NCBI RefSeq assembly: GCF_004664715.2
Contig: NC_051072.1
Location: 40,357,142 to 40,421,141 of the forward strand
Origin: Peromyscus leucopus
Taxonomy: Eukaryota > Chordata > Mammalia > Rodentia > Cricetidae
DNA: 64,000 nucleotides
Direction: 5' to 3'
Shown here: one piece after another, positions 1 to 10,400 of the stretch
Numbering within the stretch: position 1 is the stretch's first letter
Layout: each line of letters starts with the position of its first letter
Translations under genes and position numbers: made by a program
Notes under the pieces: generated by a model
Database searches by the model: none
What the model saw: only the letters and a program-made list of their open reading frames with translations
What the model was told of the DNA's origin: nothing

Positions 1-451
1 AGAATCAGCCTAGATGCCCATCAACTGAAGAACAGATAATGAAAATATGGTACCTATATATAATGGAATTTTATTCAGCTGTAAAGAAATCAAAAATTTT
101 CAGGAGGGAGCTGGAAAACATAGTGAGGTAATCAAGACCCACAAAGACAACTGTGACATTTTCTCACTCAAACGTGTATCTTAGCGTTACGTTTTTAGAT
201 TTGTGCATTTAATTTGGAATATCTACAGAATCCAGAAAACTAGAAAGGGATTATTGATCCATAGGAGGGATAAAAATATTAAGAAGTGGATATTAGGACA
301 TAGGTTAAATATGAAGGGAGAAAAAAGGTTTTAGTGGAGAAATGGAATGGAGAGTAGGACAGAGAAGGGGGGTGAGAGAGGAATAACAAACTCTAAGGAT
401 GTTTGAAAATGTCATACAAAAATCTACTACTGTATAAGCTTCCTAAACAAT
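1..451 (+). mobile_element. L1 fragment (ORF2 end and 3' UTR), old
   Basis: The left edge reads like the end of rodent L1 ORF2: the phrase 'cctagatgcccatcaactga' and, after it, 'gaggtaatcaagacccacaaa' correspond to the cleaner L1 copy at 41100-41240 of this window. What follows is diverged 3' UTR-like purine-rich sequence. It is cut by the GATA array that begins near 452. The element is truncated by the window edge and carries no usable reading frame. Confidence 0.75.
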
Positions 452-473
452 GATAGATAAGTAGGTAGGTAGG

Positions 474-528
<55 letters not shown>
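452..528. repeat. (GATA)n / (GTAG)n microsatellite
   Basis: A run of four-base GATA units preceded by three GTAG variants, ending directly at the 5' end of a B1 element. A second, longer GATA array lies on the other side of that B1. Confidence 0.95.
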
Positions 529-687
529 AGCTGGGTGACAGTGGTGCATGCCTTTAATCCCAGCACTCGGGAGGCAGAGCCAGGTGGATCTCTATGAGTT
601 TGAGGCCAGCCTGGTCTACAGAGTGAGATCCAGGACAGGCACCAAAACTACACAGAGAAACCCTGTCTCGAAAAACAAAACAAAAAA
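529..687 (+). mobile_element. B1 SINE
   Basis: Near full-length B1: it opens with 'gctgggtgacagtggtgcat', passes through 'tttaatcccagcactcggga', and ends 'gagaaaccctgtctcg' with an A-rich tail. It carries the GGACAGGCACCAAAACTAC variant that marks it as non-mouse. The insertion sits between two GATA arrays, so its target duplication cannot be told apart from the microsatellite. Confidence 0.95.
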
Positions 688-852
<165 letters not shown>

Positions 853-1680
853 GGGTTTAATTGGAGTTAGCCTACATAGAAAATTATGCTCATCCCAGAA
901 GCTATAGGTCACCAAATAAAATGCCCAGTGCCAAGTGTTAAATACCTTCTCTTGAGTTGTTGATTAGAGGTGCCTCAGAGACCACCAAAACAATACAAGA
1001 CATTGCCAAGCTCTTGGTAACCAATTAAAACTTGTTTCAGTATTTTTTTTGCAGTAGAAGGTTGTTAACACAAAAACTCAGAACTGGTCAAAGTCTAGAA
1101 ACTGTGACTGAAAACTTTCTAGCCCCAAATGGGATGTCTATATCAGAGCCCTGACCCAAGGTTCACAGATCATCATAGAAGATGGTGGTAGGAAAATTGT
1201 AAGAGCCAGAGGTCCGGGGGAATTAGAGCAAAAACAGTGTCTTCTGGACATAATGCGACTAATGAGCTCAAACGCACAACAGCTGAGGTATCCTACACAA
1301 GATCAGTCCTACACAAGATCCTCCAGCCAAAACTCTAGAATGGAGTGAAAATGGGTTCATGAGCCATGCCCCTAACTAAGAAGCTACAAATAGTGGATGG
1401 CTTCTGGTGGGGGGGGGGTTAGTTTTCTTTTAGGGAGATAAACCCAGTAGGTCAATGATGCTCCAATGGATGGTCCTACACCAGAAGTATATGGACAGAA
1501 TGAATTAGAGTCAATGAGTAATTACATTTTTAAAACAAGAAGGCATGAAGTTGGGGGTGGATAGAAAGATGGGGAAAGATCTGCAAGGATTTAAGGGGAA
1601 TAGCTGAGGGTGAATATGATCAAAAATACATTATATAAAATTCTCAAAGAATTAATAAAAATAGTTTTTAAAAAGGCCCT
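853..1680 (+). mobile_element. L1 3' UTR (rodent Lx-like)
   Basis: The sequence follows the order of the rodent L1 3' UTR: 'taagagccagaggtccgggg', then 'gagcaaaaacagtgtcttct', a G-run with 'cccagtaggtcaatgatgct', 'atggtcctacaccagaagta', then 'gaatatgatcaaaaatacat' and a terminal 'aaagaattaataaaaatag'. It is probably the continuation of the L1 at the left edge, split by the microsatellites and the B1. No open frame. Confidence 0.8.
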
Positions 1681-1774
1681 GTCTCAGTTGATACATAAAT
1701 GATTAAGCCCCAGGATTCAAATTATACTAGAGATACGAAAAATTCTTCACAAGAGCTTTTGAGATGATTTCTAA

Positions 1775-2255
1775 TTTTTTTTTTTTTTTTTTTTTTAGCA
1801 TTTCTAACTTCTGGAATTTACTATAGAAAAAAAAAAAGGTACAAAACTGTAGATTTTTGAAGCAAGTATGTAAGTGCTCCCAAATGTTACAACAGTCAGG
1901 TACGGCAATAAAAAAAATGAGAAAACGTGTACAACTGGAAACCTGGAAATGTCACTGGTGTCTGCACAGACTGCTGAACAATACGACTGAGCAGTGATGG
2001 GCGAGGGCAACAGTGTCCTGTGACAGAAAGATTGTCTCCAGTGTGTCTTAGAAGCACGGGGTACCGCCAAAAACTGTCTTGTAAAAAATCTTCTCCAAAC
2101 TAAAAAAAAAAAAAAAAAAAAAAAAAGTGGTGGTCTTTGGGCCCAGTTTAATTTTCCATAGAGAACAGAAACACAGTGTCTGTCAAGTTCATCCTTCTCC
2201 ACCAGCTACAAATGGATAGCACACACAGAGACAGAGAGAAAAAAATCCACACTTG
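1775..2255 (-). pseudogene. possible processed retrocopy, source gene not identified
   Basis: Read on the minus strand, this stretch is UTR-like and ends in a long A tract (22 T on the plus strand at 1775-1796), as a reverse-transcribed mRNA tail would. A second A tract (25 A on the plus strand, 2102-2126) interrupts it. The only minus-strand frame of note begins VEKDELDRHC and is broken by the homopolymer. I do not recognise the parent transcript. A non-LTR element unknown to me is the main alternative. Confidence 0.35.
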
Positions 2256-2289
2256 AAAAAAATACGAAGCATGAATATGAATATTAAAA

Positions 2290-2700
2290 TCCCATCTATG
2301 TAGTATCTGTTAAAATAAACAGAGGAACCAGAACACTAATAGAGTTGCTCACGTACGTGTGTTTCAGGATTGGATAACCTATTAGGCAGCTTGACTCCCG
2401 GAGAAAACGGATTCTTCCTTTCAGCAGCCATTGATTGACCATAGCTCTTGACCTAGAGGTGGGACCTCGTGGAATTTCCTGCGTATATTGGCATATCAGT
2501 AGGCTATGTGGTATGTGTGTGTGTGTGTGTGTCTGTCTGTCTGTCTGTCTGTCTGTCGGTCTGTCTGTCTGTAACAATAATAACTGAAGAAGAAAAGATC
2601 ATGAATTTGAAAGGAACTAGAGGGAAACAAAGGAGGAGTTAGAAGAGGAAGAAAGATGGAAGTAAGTATTCAAAAGTTTAAAAATGAAAAAAAATTAAAC
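2290..2700 (+). mobile_element. L1 3' UTR fragment
   Basis: Contains 'gacctagaggtgggacctcg' and, after a TG/TCTG repeat, 'agatcatgaatttgaaagga' and 'caaaggaggagttagaagag', which match the order of the 3' UTR of rodent L1 elements. Diverged, no open frame. Confidence 0.65.
2513..2573. repeat. (TG)n(TCTG)n microsatellite
   Basis: TG repeats pass directly into ten or so TCTG repeats with one TCGG variant. It lies inside the L1 3' UTR fragment. Confidence 0.95.
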
Positions 2701-2819
2701 AATAGCATCTAAGTATAAGGCCAACATTAACAGATTATAATTCATCTCCTGTTTATGTACACTCAAAACTATATGTTTATGAAGTTAGATTCTACTTACA
2801 AAAATATCCAGTAATAAAT

Positions 2820-2945
2820 CAGCCAGGCATGGTGGCACACAACAGTAATCCCAGTACCCAGGATGCTGAAATGGGAGAATCACTGTGAGGTTAAGGCAAA
2901 CCCAAACTATGGTGTGAGACCCTGCGTTGATTTTTTTTTTAATCA
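2820..2945 (+). mobile_element. old B1-like SINE (proto-B1)
   Basis: Reads 'cagccaggcatggtggcaca', then 'gtaatcccagtacccaggat' and 'gagaatcactgtgaggttaa', ending in T9/AT-rich sequence. This is a diverged 7SL-derived monomer, older than the other B1 copies. Confidence 0.7.
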
Positions 2946-4594
2946 AAATTATTATCAGGGAATTTGAAATAATTTAAAGATGCCTATTTAATATTCTCAT
3001 TTTACATTGAAACATCTAAGAAAATGTGTATGTGCACACATACACATACACACACACATTTTTAAAAGGCTCCTTCCTGGTCCTGACTCAGTGATTAAAA
3101 CTTGAAAGCAAGCATCATGACAAGTCATGCAATCTTCAATTTAATGGGACAACTTGTTGTTTTGTGGCAGCTCTTAAAACTCAGCTTCCCAAGTCCTGAA
3201 AATTGTCATTAACACCAATAATGATACAAAATGAGAGTATGATTTATATAAATGTACTCAATATAATTGGTGAAAAGGCCATTTATTGCGACTGATGTAT
3301 TCACTGAATTCAAAAAGTAAATTACTGAAGATCCAGGCTTCCTGCAGGAGTAGGAGATTAACTACATGGAAATCAAAGAAAAGCTAAGGGAAACACCGAG
3401 TTCACATGTGGAGAAAATATTAAAAGCCTCTCACTGCAGGCAATAAGCTCAGGCAATGTATTTGTGGAGCCAGTTCTAACATTCATTAGGTGTTATGAAA
3501 AGGAGCAGTACAGACCCAGGGGTGTGAGATATCAGGCTGCTGGCAGCAAAATGAAAACCAATAATAAAAGGACCACTCTTGAAACAGAGCACAGGGACCG
3601 TTCATCAACACCAGCAATGTCCTGGACCCACTGGAAGCACATGGGTGCAAATGACCATAAGTGAGCCTTATGAAAAGGTAGAAAGAGAAACTATAACATA
3701 GCATCAACCTGAAAAGGATCCAAAAATTCCAAGGAGCACTGGCATCTTGATGGATGGGGTGGAATATGCAAGTAGGGTGGCCACCTGAAGATGTTATTGG
3801 AGAGACCTCACAAACATCTGCACTTAAAAAGAATCTTTTTGTACTGACATTGTTCATGGAGACCCTTGCTGGCCATTCCTTTAAAAGCTTTTTAGACTTT
3901 AGTGTTTCTATTAGCTGGAAAATGTGGGATGTCAAATCATTTCTAGTGGTCACCAGAGCCTGTTCCCTCAAAGGATGCCATCATGCTGCCTTCCTTGCTG
4001 ATGAACACATCTTCAGAGGTCATCTTAAATGGTAGCTCCTAGTGACATCTCCCTCCAACTTCCCTGGGACACTTACCTCTCCTCTTCAGCTCTGTACTGT
4101 ATGTGACACTGATTTCCTTGTCTATAGCTACATGTAGATATTGCTGTGTTCCTCCCTGAGCTGAGGCCTTTTAAGAGTATAGCCATCTCCCTTCCTCCCT
4201 TATTGCCAAGCCTTTGGTATCAGACATTAGGCTCCACAATAAGTGGGGTAAATAGAAGGGCTCTAACTAGATGGAGAGCTAACTAGTCCTTATGAATGGA
4301 TGTCCTACAGCCAGAATAGATTCTGTTGAGGGTGTTGATGTCACAGTAGTCATCCTGAAGCATAAGTGTTGGCACTAGATTGTTTGAGCAGATCCTGAAA
4401 GTGTCTTAGACAAAAACAATGCTCAAGAAATACATGAGCACAAATGAGGAGGTAGAGAAGTAAAGGCACAAGGACAGTAATGAGAAAGATGGGGAGTGAG
4501 TGAGGACATTTTAAACAATATTGAATCTTTTAAGCCATGATGTGAGGTCTCTTCATCTCTTTGTGTCTTCAGTGTTTTTTTTTTCAGTGTTTTT
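2946..4594. other. unassigned intergenic sequence
   Basis: No gene or repeat that I can name, apart from a short (CA)n at about 3026-3058. Open frames on both strands between 3464 and 4035 are 66-161 codons long, overlap one another, and show no domain or codon signal that I recognise. The block could be an ancient transposon or simply non-coding sequence. Confidence 0.5.
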
Positions 4595-5038
4595 TACTGT
4601 AGAGATTGTTCACATCCTTATTCATACATGCATATGTTTTAATATACACACATATATGTGTGTGTATGCTATACTGTAAATGGAATTGCCTTCTTAAGTT
4701 CTGTCATAATTGGCATATTGAAAAACTATTATATTTTCATGTTAATTTTGTATCCTGCTACTTTGCTGACTTAGTTAGCTTTAATGATCTCTTGATGGGC
4801 TCTCTAGGTTTTCCTATGTGTATAATCACACACTATTAGAAATAGGGAGAAGCTGACTTTTTCTTTTCCTACTTGTATGAATTTCATCTCTGTCTCTTGG
4901 CTTATTGCTAAAGCTACAATTTCTTGTTCTACATATTGAGTAAGAGCAGAGGGATTAGACATCCTCGTGGTGTTCCTGGTCTTATTGTGTCCCTGTTCCT
5001 CAAAGCACATCACAGTCAGTCTTATTTCTATCAACATA
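4595..5038 (-). mobile_element. L1 ORF2 fragment, inverted segment
   Basis: On the minus strand this encodes a broken reverse-transcriptase segment: the readable piece includes FEEQGHNKTRNT and MKFIQVGKEKVSFSLF, typical of rodent L1 ORF2. It abuts, head to head, a plus-strand L1 segment at 5039, as expected when one L1 insertion undergoes 5' inversion (twin priming). Confidence 0.8.
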
Positions 5039-6515
5039 TCAGTGACATTTGTTCATAGAATTAGAAAAAAATCAAAATTTATATAGAATCACAAAATATC
5101 CAGAATGACCAAAGCAATTGAGCAAAAAGAGCAAAATTAGTGACGTTACAATACCAATTTCTAGATAATACTACTGTATACCAAAACAACAGAAACAGCA
5201 TGCAGACCAATAGGCTAGAAATACAGGACCCAGAAATAAACGCCTAAATCCACAGTCAAGCAATTCTCCACTGAAGTGCCGAAAGCATACACTAGTGAAT
5301 GGCTAGCATCTTCAAAAAACAGTGGGAGAAAGACTAGATATCCACATGCAGATGATTGAAACTTGGTCCTCATCTCTAACCCTCTACAAAATCAACCTAA
5401 GAAAAGGGACCTGCGGGAGCAGGAAGAGAGGACAAGAGTAGGGGGCTGAATAGGAGCAAAATACAGTATATGCACGTGGGAAATGTCAATGAGATACGCT
5501 ATTTGGTGCAGTTGATATACACTAATTTAAAAGAAAAAATCTTGAAGTTGATAAAAGATCCTAAAGTAGGATCTGAAACTACAGGAAAAAAAAAACATTT
5601 CTAGATACTATAGACAAGTGATGGTTTCCTGGATAGGACTCAGGAGCACAAGAAGCTGAAGAATTGACAAAGGAAAACACATCACATGAAAAGGCTTCCG
5701 AACAGCAAGAGAGAGACAGACCATCAGCAGAGCAAACAACAATGTGCAGAGTGGGAGAGATCTTAGCAGTTGTTCATCTGGCAGATGGTTAACAACCAGC
5801 ATATGTAAAGAACTAAACAACAACAACAACAAAAAATGAGTAATCCAATTTTTTAATGCCCAAGAGACTAAATAAATACATCCCAAAAGCAGAAATACAA
5901 ATGGCCGGTAAGTACTGAAAAAGTGTTCGTTATCACTAGACATCAAGAAAATGCCAATCAAAGCTACAGTAAGATTCTGTAGTTCCCCAATTAAATGGCT
6001 ATTATATAACAAACAAAAATGACAAATTCTGATGAGCAGGATACGGAGAGGGGGGAAAAATTGCACACTATTGGCGGGGATATAAATCCATACAGTCACT
6101 ATGGAAAACAGTTGTCCCCTTCCTGGGTATCCATGCGAAGGACATGAAGTCATCATATGAGAAACACACACACACACACCTGTTTGTTGCATCACTAACG
6201 ACGAAAGCTGAGGCATGGAATCAGCCTAGATGCCTGGACACAGATGTACCAATTGCTTTGTTGTGGTGGTGGTTGTTGTATTTTTAAAGGAAAGAGTGAA
6301 GGAGGTGGAGAGGAGGAGGAAGAAAGAAGGAAGGAAAGCAGGAAGAGAGGAAAGAGACAGACACAAAATTAAAAGGAATCAATGAGGGAAGAAACAATGG
6401 AGTGAGAAAAATGTGATGGATTCATACACAATGCAAACGCGTGGGATTAGCACAGTTAACCCCATTATTGTATACAATTAATTTTAATAAAAATGAGTTC
6501 ATCATAAATTAAGAA
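5039..6515 (+). mobile_element. L1 ORF2 3' half and 3' end, degenerate
   Basis: Plus-strand L1 ORF2 text such as 'tttatatagaatcacaaaat', 'tggatatcc'-type and 'aagaaaatgccaatcaaagc' segments occurs in the right order, then 'caattaattttaataaaaat' at the 3' end. At about 5398-5545 a separate L1 3' UTR end is nested inside ('gcaaaatacagtatatgcac'). The 202-codon minus-strand frame at 5608-6216 is antisense to this element and is not a gene. Confidence 0.8.
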
Positions 6516-6595
6516 AAGAGAAAGAAAAAGAAAAAAAGGAAGGGAGTGAGGAAGGAGGAAGAGAGAGATAGAAGGAAAAAGAATTCCCTTTTTGC
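6290..6595. repeat. GA-rich / purine-rich low-complexity stretches
   Basis: Two purine-rich blocks (about 6290-6365 and 6510-6595) with irregular GAGGAA/GGAAG units flank the L1 3' end. They make long spurious frames on both strands. Confidence 0.85.
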
Positions 6596-8080
6596 AAGAT
6601 CTGCTCAGACCAAGCCCACATATCCTGGCTGTACAACGGGATTTAGCGTGGTCAAGGAGGAAGTGCTGTGGACCATCAGAGGAAAAACTCCAGTCTGGTG
6701 TTTGCGAGCGGGTATCTCTCTCATATACTCGGCCATCCAGTTCAGAAGAGCATTCAGTTTCCTTCCATATCAAACACCTTGTAGTGTGCCCCCCCCAACA
6801 TCCTCATTCTGGTGACCTCTTCAATGGGAGCCACTTCTTCATACCTTCTTAGTCCTGGAAAATGTGGGCATTTGTAACCACCAAATACAATCAACTCACT
6901 TGACTAAGGTGGAAAGCAAAGCTTGGAGAGTTCGTGGTTCACACAATGACACTTGCCGGAATTCTCAGTTCAAACCAATATGGCTGCTACAAATTCCACT
7001 GGGAAAAACCAGGCATGAGTACTGGATCAGGAGTTGCCTGAGAGTCTCTCCACAGCAAGCACCTGCTCCACTACCTTTCTGTTAGCGTGGAGAGGATGAA
7101 GGCTTCCTCCAGCTCTTCTATGGCAGGCAGCTGTTTCTTACCCATTATTCCTTCTACTGTATCATCAACTGCCCATGAAGTTGCTCTCAGCGACCTCAAC
7201 GATGAGTTCTTAGGTATGTTTCTTTAAATGCTTATTGTATTTTAGCACCAGCAACTGCAAAAGAATTACTTGAAGGATTATGCTTTGTCCCAGATGGCCA
7301 TCTACCACATTTATTACAACATGCTTGGCTTAGAGGTTAAAACATTAATTTTTGTCGGAGGACTAAAACAAACATCTCAAAGAGAGCAAGCCTAGCTACC
7401 TCCAGACTGCAGAAAAAAAGAGCTAAAACAAAGGGCTGGCTTGTACACAATTATCCTACCTCAGAGTTTTTCTGCTCAAATTGAATGTGCAGACAAAATT
7501 TTTCACTTTAAAATTCAGTAATCAGATACTTATTCCAAATTATTTGCTGCTGAGTTTAGGAAATTACTGTTTTTTTCCCACTTGGAAAGAAGATTCAGTG
7601 AATGTACTCTGGTTACTATAAAGATGGATGCTTATTAAGGTATCATTTTCACACAATTAAAGACTTACTGAAACACACTGGACAAGCCACTACTCCTTCC
7701 CCTATGATACAATCAGCAGCAGCATGAGGAAGAACTCTACTTAGAAATCCATCCTTGTTAGATCCATCATGGCTTATGAAAAGTCAAATAAGCTAAATTA
7801 GATGCCTCCGAGGGCCTTAATATGTCACGCAATGAAAACTCCGTGAAAAGGCAAAAGTGAGGGACTTTCTGGATTTGAAATCATCATCTGTAGGCAGTCA
7901 TTGTTTCTCATTATACCTGGCATTTTGATTAGGAAAGTAGAAAGAAATCAGATGGTTATCAAAGATAAAATGCTGAGATTATTTGACTCAGGCAGGTTTG
8001 ACCATTCTGTGTATTTTACTTTAGAGGTCTTTGGAAGGAGTCTGGTGGAGGATCCACCTTGGCTCCTTCCAGTCTTATGG
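6596..8080. other. unassigned intergenic sequence
   Basis: I see no recognisable repeat and no convincing gene here. Frames at 6546-6852 and 6864-7085 are short and overlap in two phases. AT-rich sequence at 7300-7900 looks like ordinary non-repetitive intergenic DNA and is a reasonable place to look for conserved non-coding elements. Confidence 0.5.
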
Positions 8081-8097
8081 TTTTTTCTAAGTATTTT

Positions 8098-8249
8098 CTT
8101 TTCTTTTGGCTTTTAAGACAGGGTTTCTCTGTGTATCCCTGCTGTCCTGAAACTCACTCTGTAGACCAGGTTAGCCTCAAATTCACAGAGATACACCTGC
8201 CTCATGCCTAATGCCATGGCCATTAAAGACATGGGCCACCACCACCCAG
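8098..8249 (-). mobile_element. B1 SINE with 16-bp target-site duplication
   Basis: Antisense B1: 'agacagggtttctctgtgta' through 'gggccaccaccacccag'. It is bounded by the direct repeat TTTTTCTAAGTATTTT at 8082-8097 and 8250-8265, a clean target-site duplication. It therefore inserted as an independent event. Confidence 0.93.
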
Positions 8250-8265
8250 TTTTTCTAAGTATTTT

Positions 8266-8662
8266 AAAAATTCATATGTTCCCCCTTGGACCCTCCTTGT
8301 TATCTAGCCTTTCTGGGTCTGTGGATTGTAGCATGTTTGTCTTTCTGGGTCTGGGTTACCTCACTCAGGATGATTTTTTTTCTAGTTTCATCCATTTGCC
8401 TGCAAATTTCATAATGTCATTTTTTTTTGAAACAGCTGAGTAATACTCCATTGTGTAAATGTACCACATTTTCTTTATCTATTCTTTGGTTGAGGGCCAT
8501 CTAGGTTGTTTCCAGGTTCTGGCTATTATAAATAAAGCTGCTATGAATATAGTTAAGCAAGTGTCCTTATGGTATGATTGAGCATTCTTTGGAAATATGC
8601 CCAAGAATAGTATCATTGGGTCTTGAGGTAGATCTATTCAGTTTTCTGAGAAACGGCCATAT
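8266..8662 (-). mobile_element. L1 segment (end of ORF2 and start of 3' UTR), inverted
   Basis: On the minus strand the L1 phrases 'gaacctggaaacaacctaga', 'gaaaatgtggtacatttaca' and 'gaggtaacccagacccagaa' appear in order. The next segment, from 8665, is L1 3' UTR in the opposite direction and continues the element. This is the layout of a 5'-inverted L1. Confidence 0.88.
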
Positions 8663-8664
8663 TG

Positions 8665-9400
8665 GAAATTGGAACGTGAGGAATCGGGATGGGGGATAGG
8701 TGAAGGAGGGGAGTACTGAAAGAAATAACTGGAAAGGGGGGATTTTTCAGGGTCAGGTAGAAACCTGATGCAAGGGAAACTCCCATGAATCTACAAGGAT
8801 GACCCCAGGTAAGTGGAGGACCCTAGCAATAGTGGATATGTAGCCTGAATTGGCCTTCTCCTGTGATCAGATTGGTGACTACCCCAATCGTCACCAGAGA
8901 GTCTTCATTCAGTATCTGATGGAAACAGATGCAGAGACCCATAACCAAACTTTAGGCCAAGCTCTGGGAATCCTGTGGAAGTGAGGGAGAGAGGAAGGAT
9001 TGTTGGAGCCAGAGGGGTCAAAGAAATCACAAGAAAACCCACAGAAACAACTAACCTGGCTCATAGGCACTCACAGAGTCTGAACCAAACAACCAGAGAC
9101 CCTGCATGGGACCGACGTAGGCCCTCTAAATATATGTGACAGTAGTGTAGCTTGGTCTACTTGTGGGACTCCTAACAATGGGAGCAGGAGCTGTTCCTAA
9201 TGCTTTGGCTGGCTTTGAGGACCCTATTCCTCATACTGGATTCCCTTGCCCAGCCTAAATACAAGGGAAGTGCTGGGTCTCACTGCAACTTGATATGCCA
9301 TGCTTTGTTGACACCCTTGGGAAGCCTGCCCCTTTCTGAATAGAAACAGAGGGGGAGTGGATTGGGGGAGAGTGGAGGAGGGGAGATCAGAGGAGAGGAG
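8665..9400 (+). mobile_element. L1 3' UTR (main part)
   Basis: Matches, segment by segment, the plus-strand L1 3' UTR at 41380-42100 of this window: 'atctacaaggatgacccca', 'cagattggtgactaccccaa', 'agtatctgatggaaacagat', 'gatatgccatgctttgttga'. It is interrupted at 9400 by a solo LTR and resumes at 9928. Confidence 0.92.
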
Positions 9401-9927
9401 TGCTGTGGGATGTTCTGTATGTCCTGTCGGAGCCCGTTCTTGGGTTCCTTGTGGCTTTACCCAGCAGGTCCGCATAGAGGATGATTAGGACCACGGGCCT
9501 GAGTGCAGGTGTCTGAGATGGTCTGCACTTGGCTGTGCTGTAGGATGGTCTGTACGTCAAATTACTCTGATTGGTCAATAAATAAAACCTGATTGGCCGT
9601 GGCTAGGCAGGAAGTATAGGCGGGACTAACAGAGAGGAGAAATAAAAGAACAGCAAGGCAGAAGGAGTCACTACCAGCCGCCACCCTAACAAGCAGCATG
9701 AAAAGATGCTGGTAAGCCATGAGTCACAAGCCACATGGCAGGGTATAGATTTGTAGAAGTGGATTAATTTAAGCTATAAGAACAGTTAGCAAGAAGCCTG
9801 CCATGGCCATACAGTTTGAAGCAATATAAGTCTCTATGTTTACTTGGTTGGGTCTGAGTGGCTGTGGGACTGGTGGGAGACAAAGATTTGTCCTGACTGT
9901 GGGCAAGGAAGGAAAACTCTAGCTACA
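9401..9927 (+). mobile_element. solo LTR, cricetid ERV family (mys-like), mosaic
   Basis: The LTR begins TGCTGTGGGATG and ends CTAGCTACA (TG..CA). It is bounded by a perfect 6-bp target duplication GAGGAG (9395-9400 and 9928-9933) within an L1 3' UTR. It shares most of its length with the LTR at 12464-12827. It is longer because 9425-9540 is a block from a different LTR family (the one at 25888 and 58490). The LTR-start text occurs twice, at 9401 and again at about 9536. The name mys-like is from memory of cricetid elements; the LTR call itself is firm. Confidence 0.9.
9425..9540 (+). mobile_element. LTR block of a second ERV family, embedded
   Basis: Starts TGTCGGAGCCCG, runs through 'gatgattaggaccacgggcc' and 'gtctgagatggtctgcactt', and stops at 'ggctgtgctg'. 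This is the first 116 bases or so of the LTR that is complete at 25888-26229 and 58490-58826. The rest of that LTR is missing here. Confidence 0.9.
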
Positions 9928-9996
9928 GAGGAGGAAGGGGAAACTGTGGTTAGGATGTAAAATAAATAAACAAATAAATAAAACATTCACTTCTTT
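9928..9996 (+). mobile_element. L1 3' end, tail after LTR
   Basis: After the target duplication, the L1 3' UTR resumes with 'actgtggttaggatgtaaaa' and ends in AAATAAATAAACAAATAAATAAA. It corresponds to 'ctgtggtggtatgtaaaatg' at the end of the L1 near 42170. Confidence 0.85.
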
Positions 9997-10146
9997 TTTT
10001 GTTGTTGTTGTTGTTTTTGTTTTTCGAGACAGGGTTTCTCTGTGTAGCTTTGCGCCTTTCCTGGGACTCACTTGGTAGTCAAGGCTGGCCTCGAACTCAC
10101 AGAGATCCGCCTGCCTCTGCCTCCCAAGTGCTGGGATTAAAGGCGT

Positions 10147-10205
<59 letters not shown>

Positions 10206-10210
10206 CGGCT
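9997..10210 (-). mobile_element. young B1 SINE with internal (GCC)17
   Basis: Antisense B1, from a T-rich tail with 'gagacagggtttctctgtgt' through 'ctcccaagtgctgggattaa' to 'accacccggct'. It is flanked by a perfect 14-bp target duplication ACATTCACTTCTTT (9983-9996 and 10211-10224). Its 5' region carries a trinucleotide expansion. Confidence 0.95.
10149..10199. repeat. (GCC)17 trinucleotide repeat
   Basis: Seventeen uninterrupted GCC units, followed by ACCACC, replace the short GCCACCACC of an ordinary antisense B1. On the B1 sense strand this is (GGC)17, next to the start of the element. Every unit contributes a CpG. Confidence 0.97.
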
Positions 10211-10224
10211 ACATTCACTTCTTT

Positions 10225-10400
10225 GATGTGTACGAGTGTTTGTTTTGCCTGCATGTATGTATACCATGTGTAGGGTTCAGAGGACAAGGTCAGATTCTCT
10301 AGAACTGAAGCTGCAGGTGACTGAGTCACCATGTGGGTGCCAGAAACCAAACCCAGGTCTTGTGGAAGAGCGAGTGCTCTTAACCCCAGGCCAGTTTTCC
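10225..10400 (-). mobile_element. B2/B3 SINE
   Basis: Antisense tRNA-derived SINE: 'gcctgcatgtatgtatacca', 'accatgtgggtgccagaaac', then 'tcttgtggaagagcgagtgc'. These are the reverse complement of the B2/B3 phrases 'gctcttccagaggacctggg' and 'cccacatggtggctcac'. Confidence 0.85.

Noticed and set aside
5608..6216. 202-codon minus-strand open frame
   Set aside because: It is antisense to a degenerate L1 ORF2 segment that reads in order on the plus strand.
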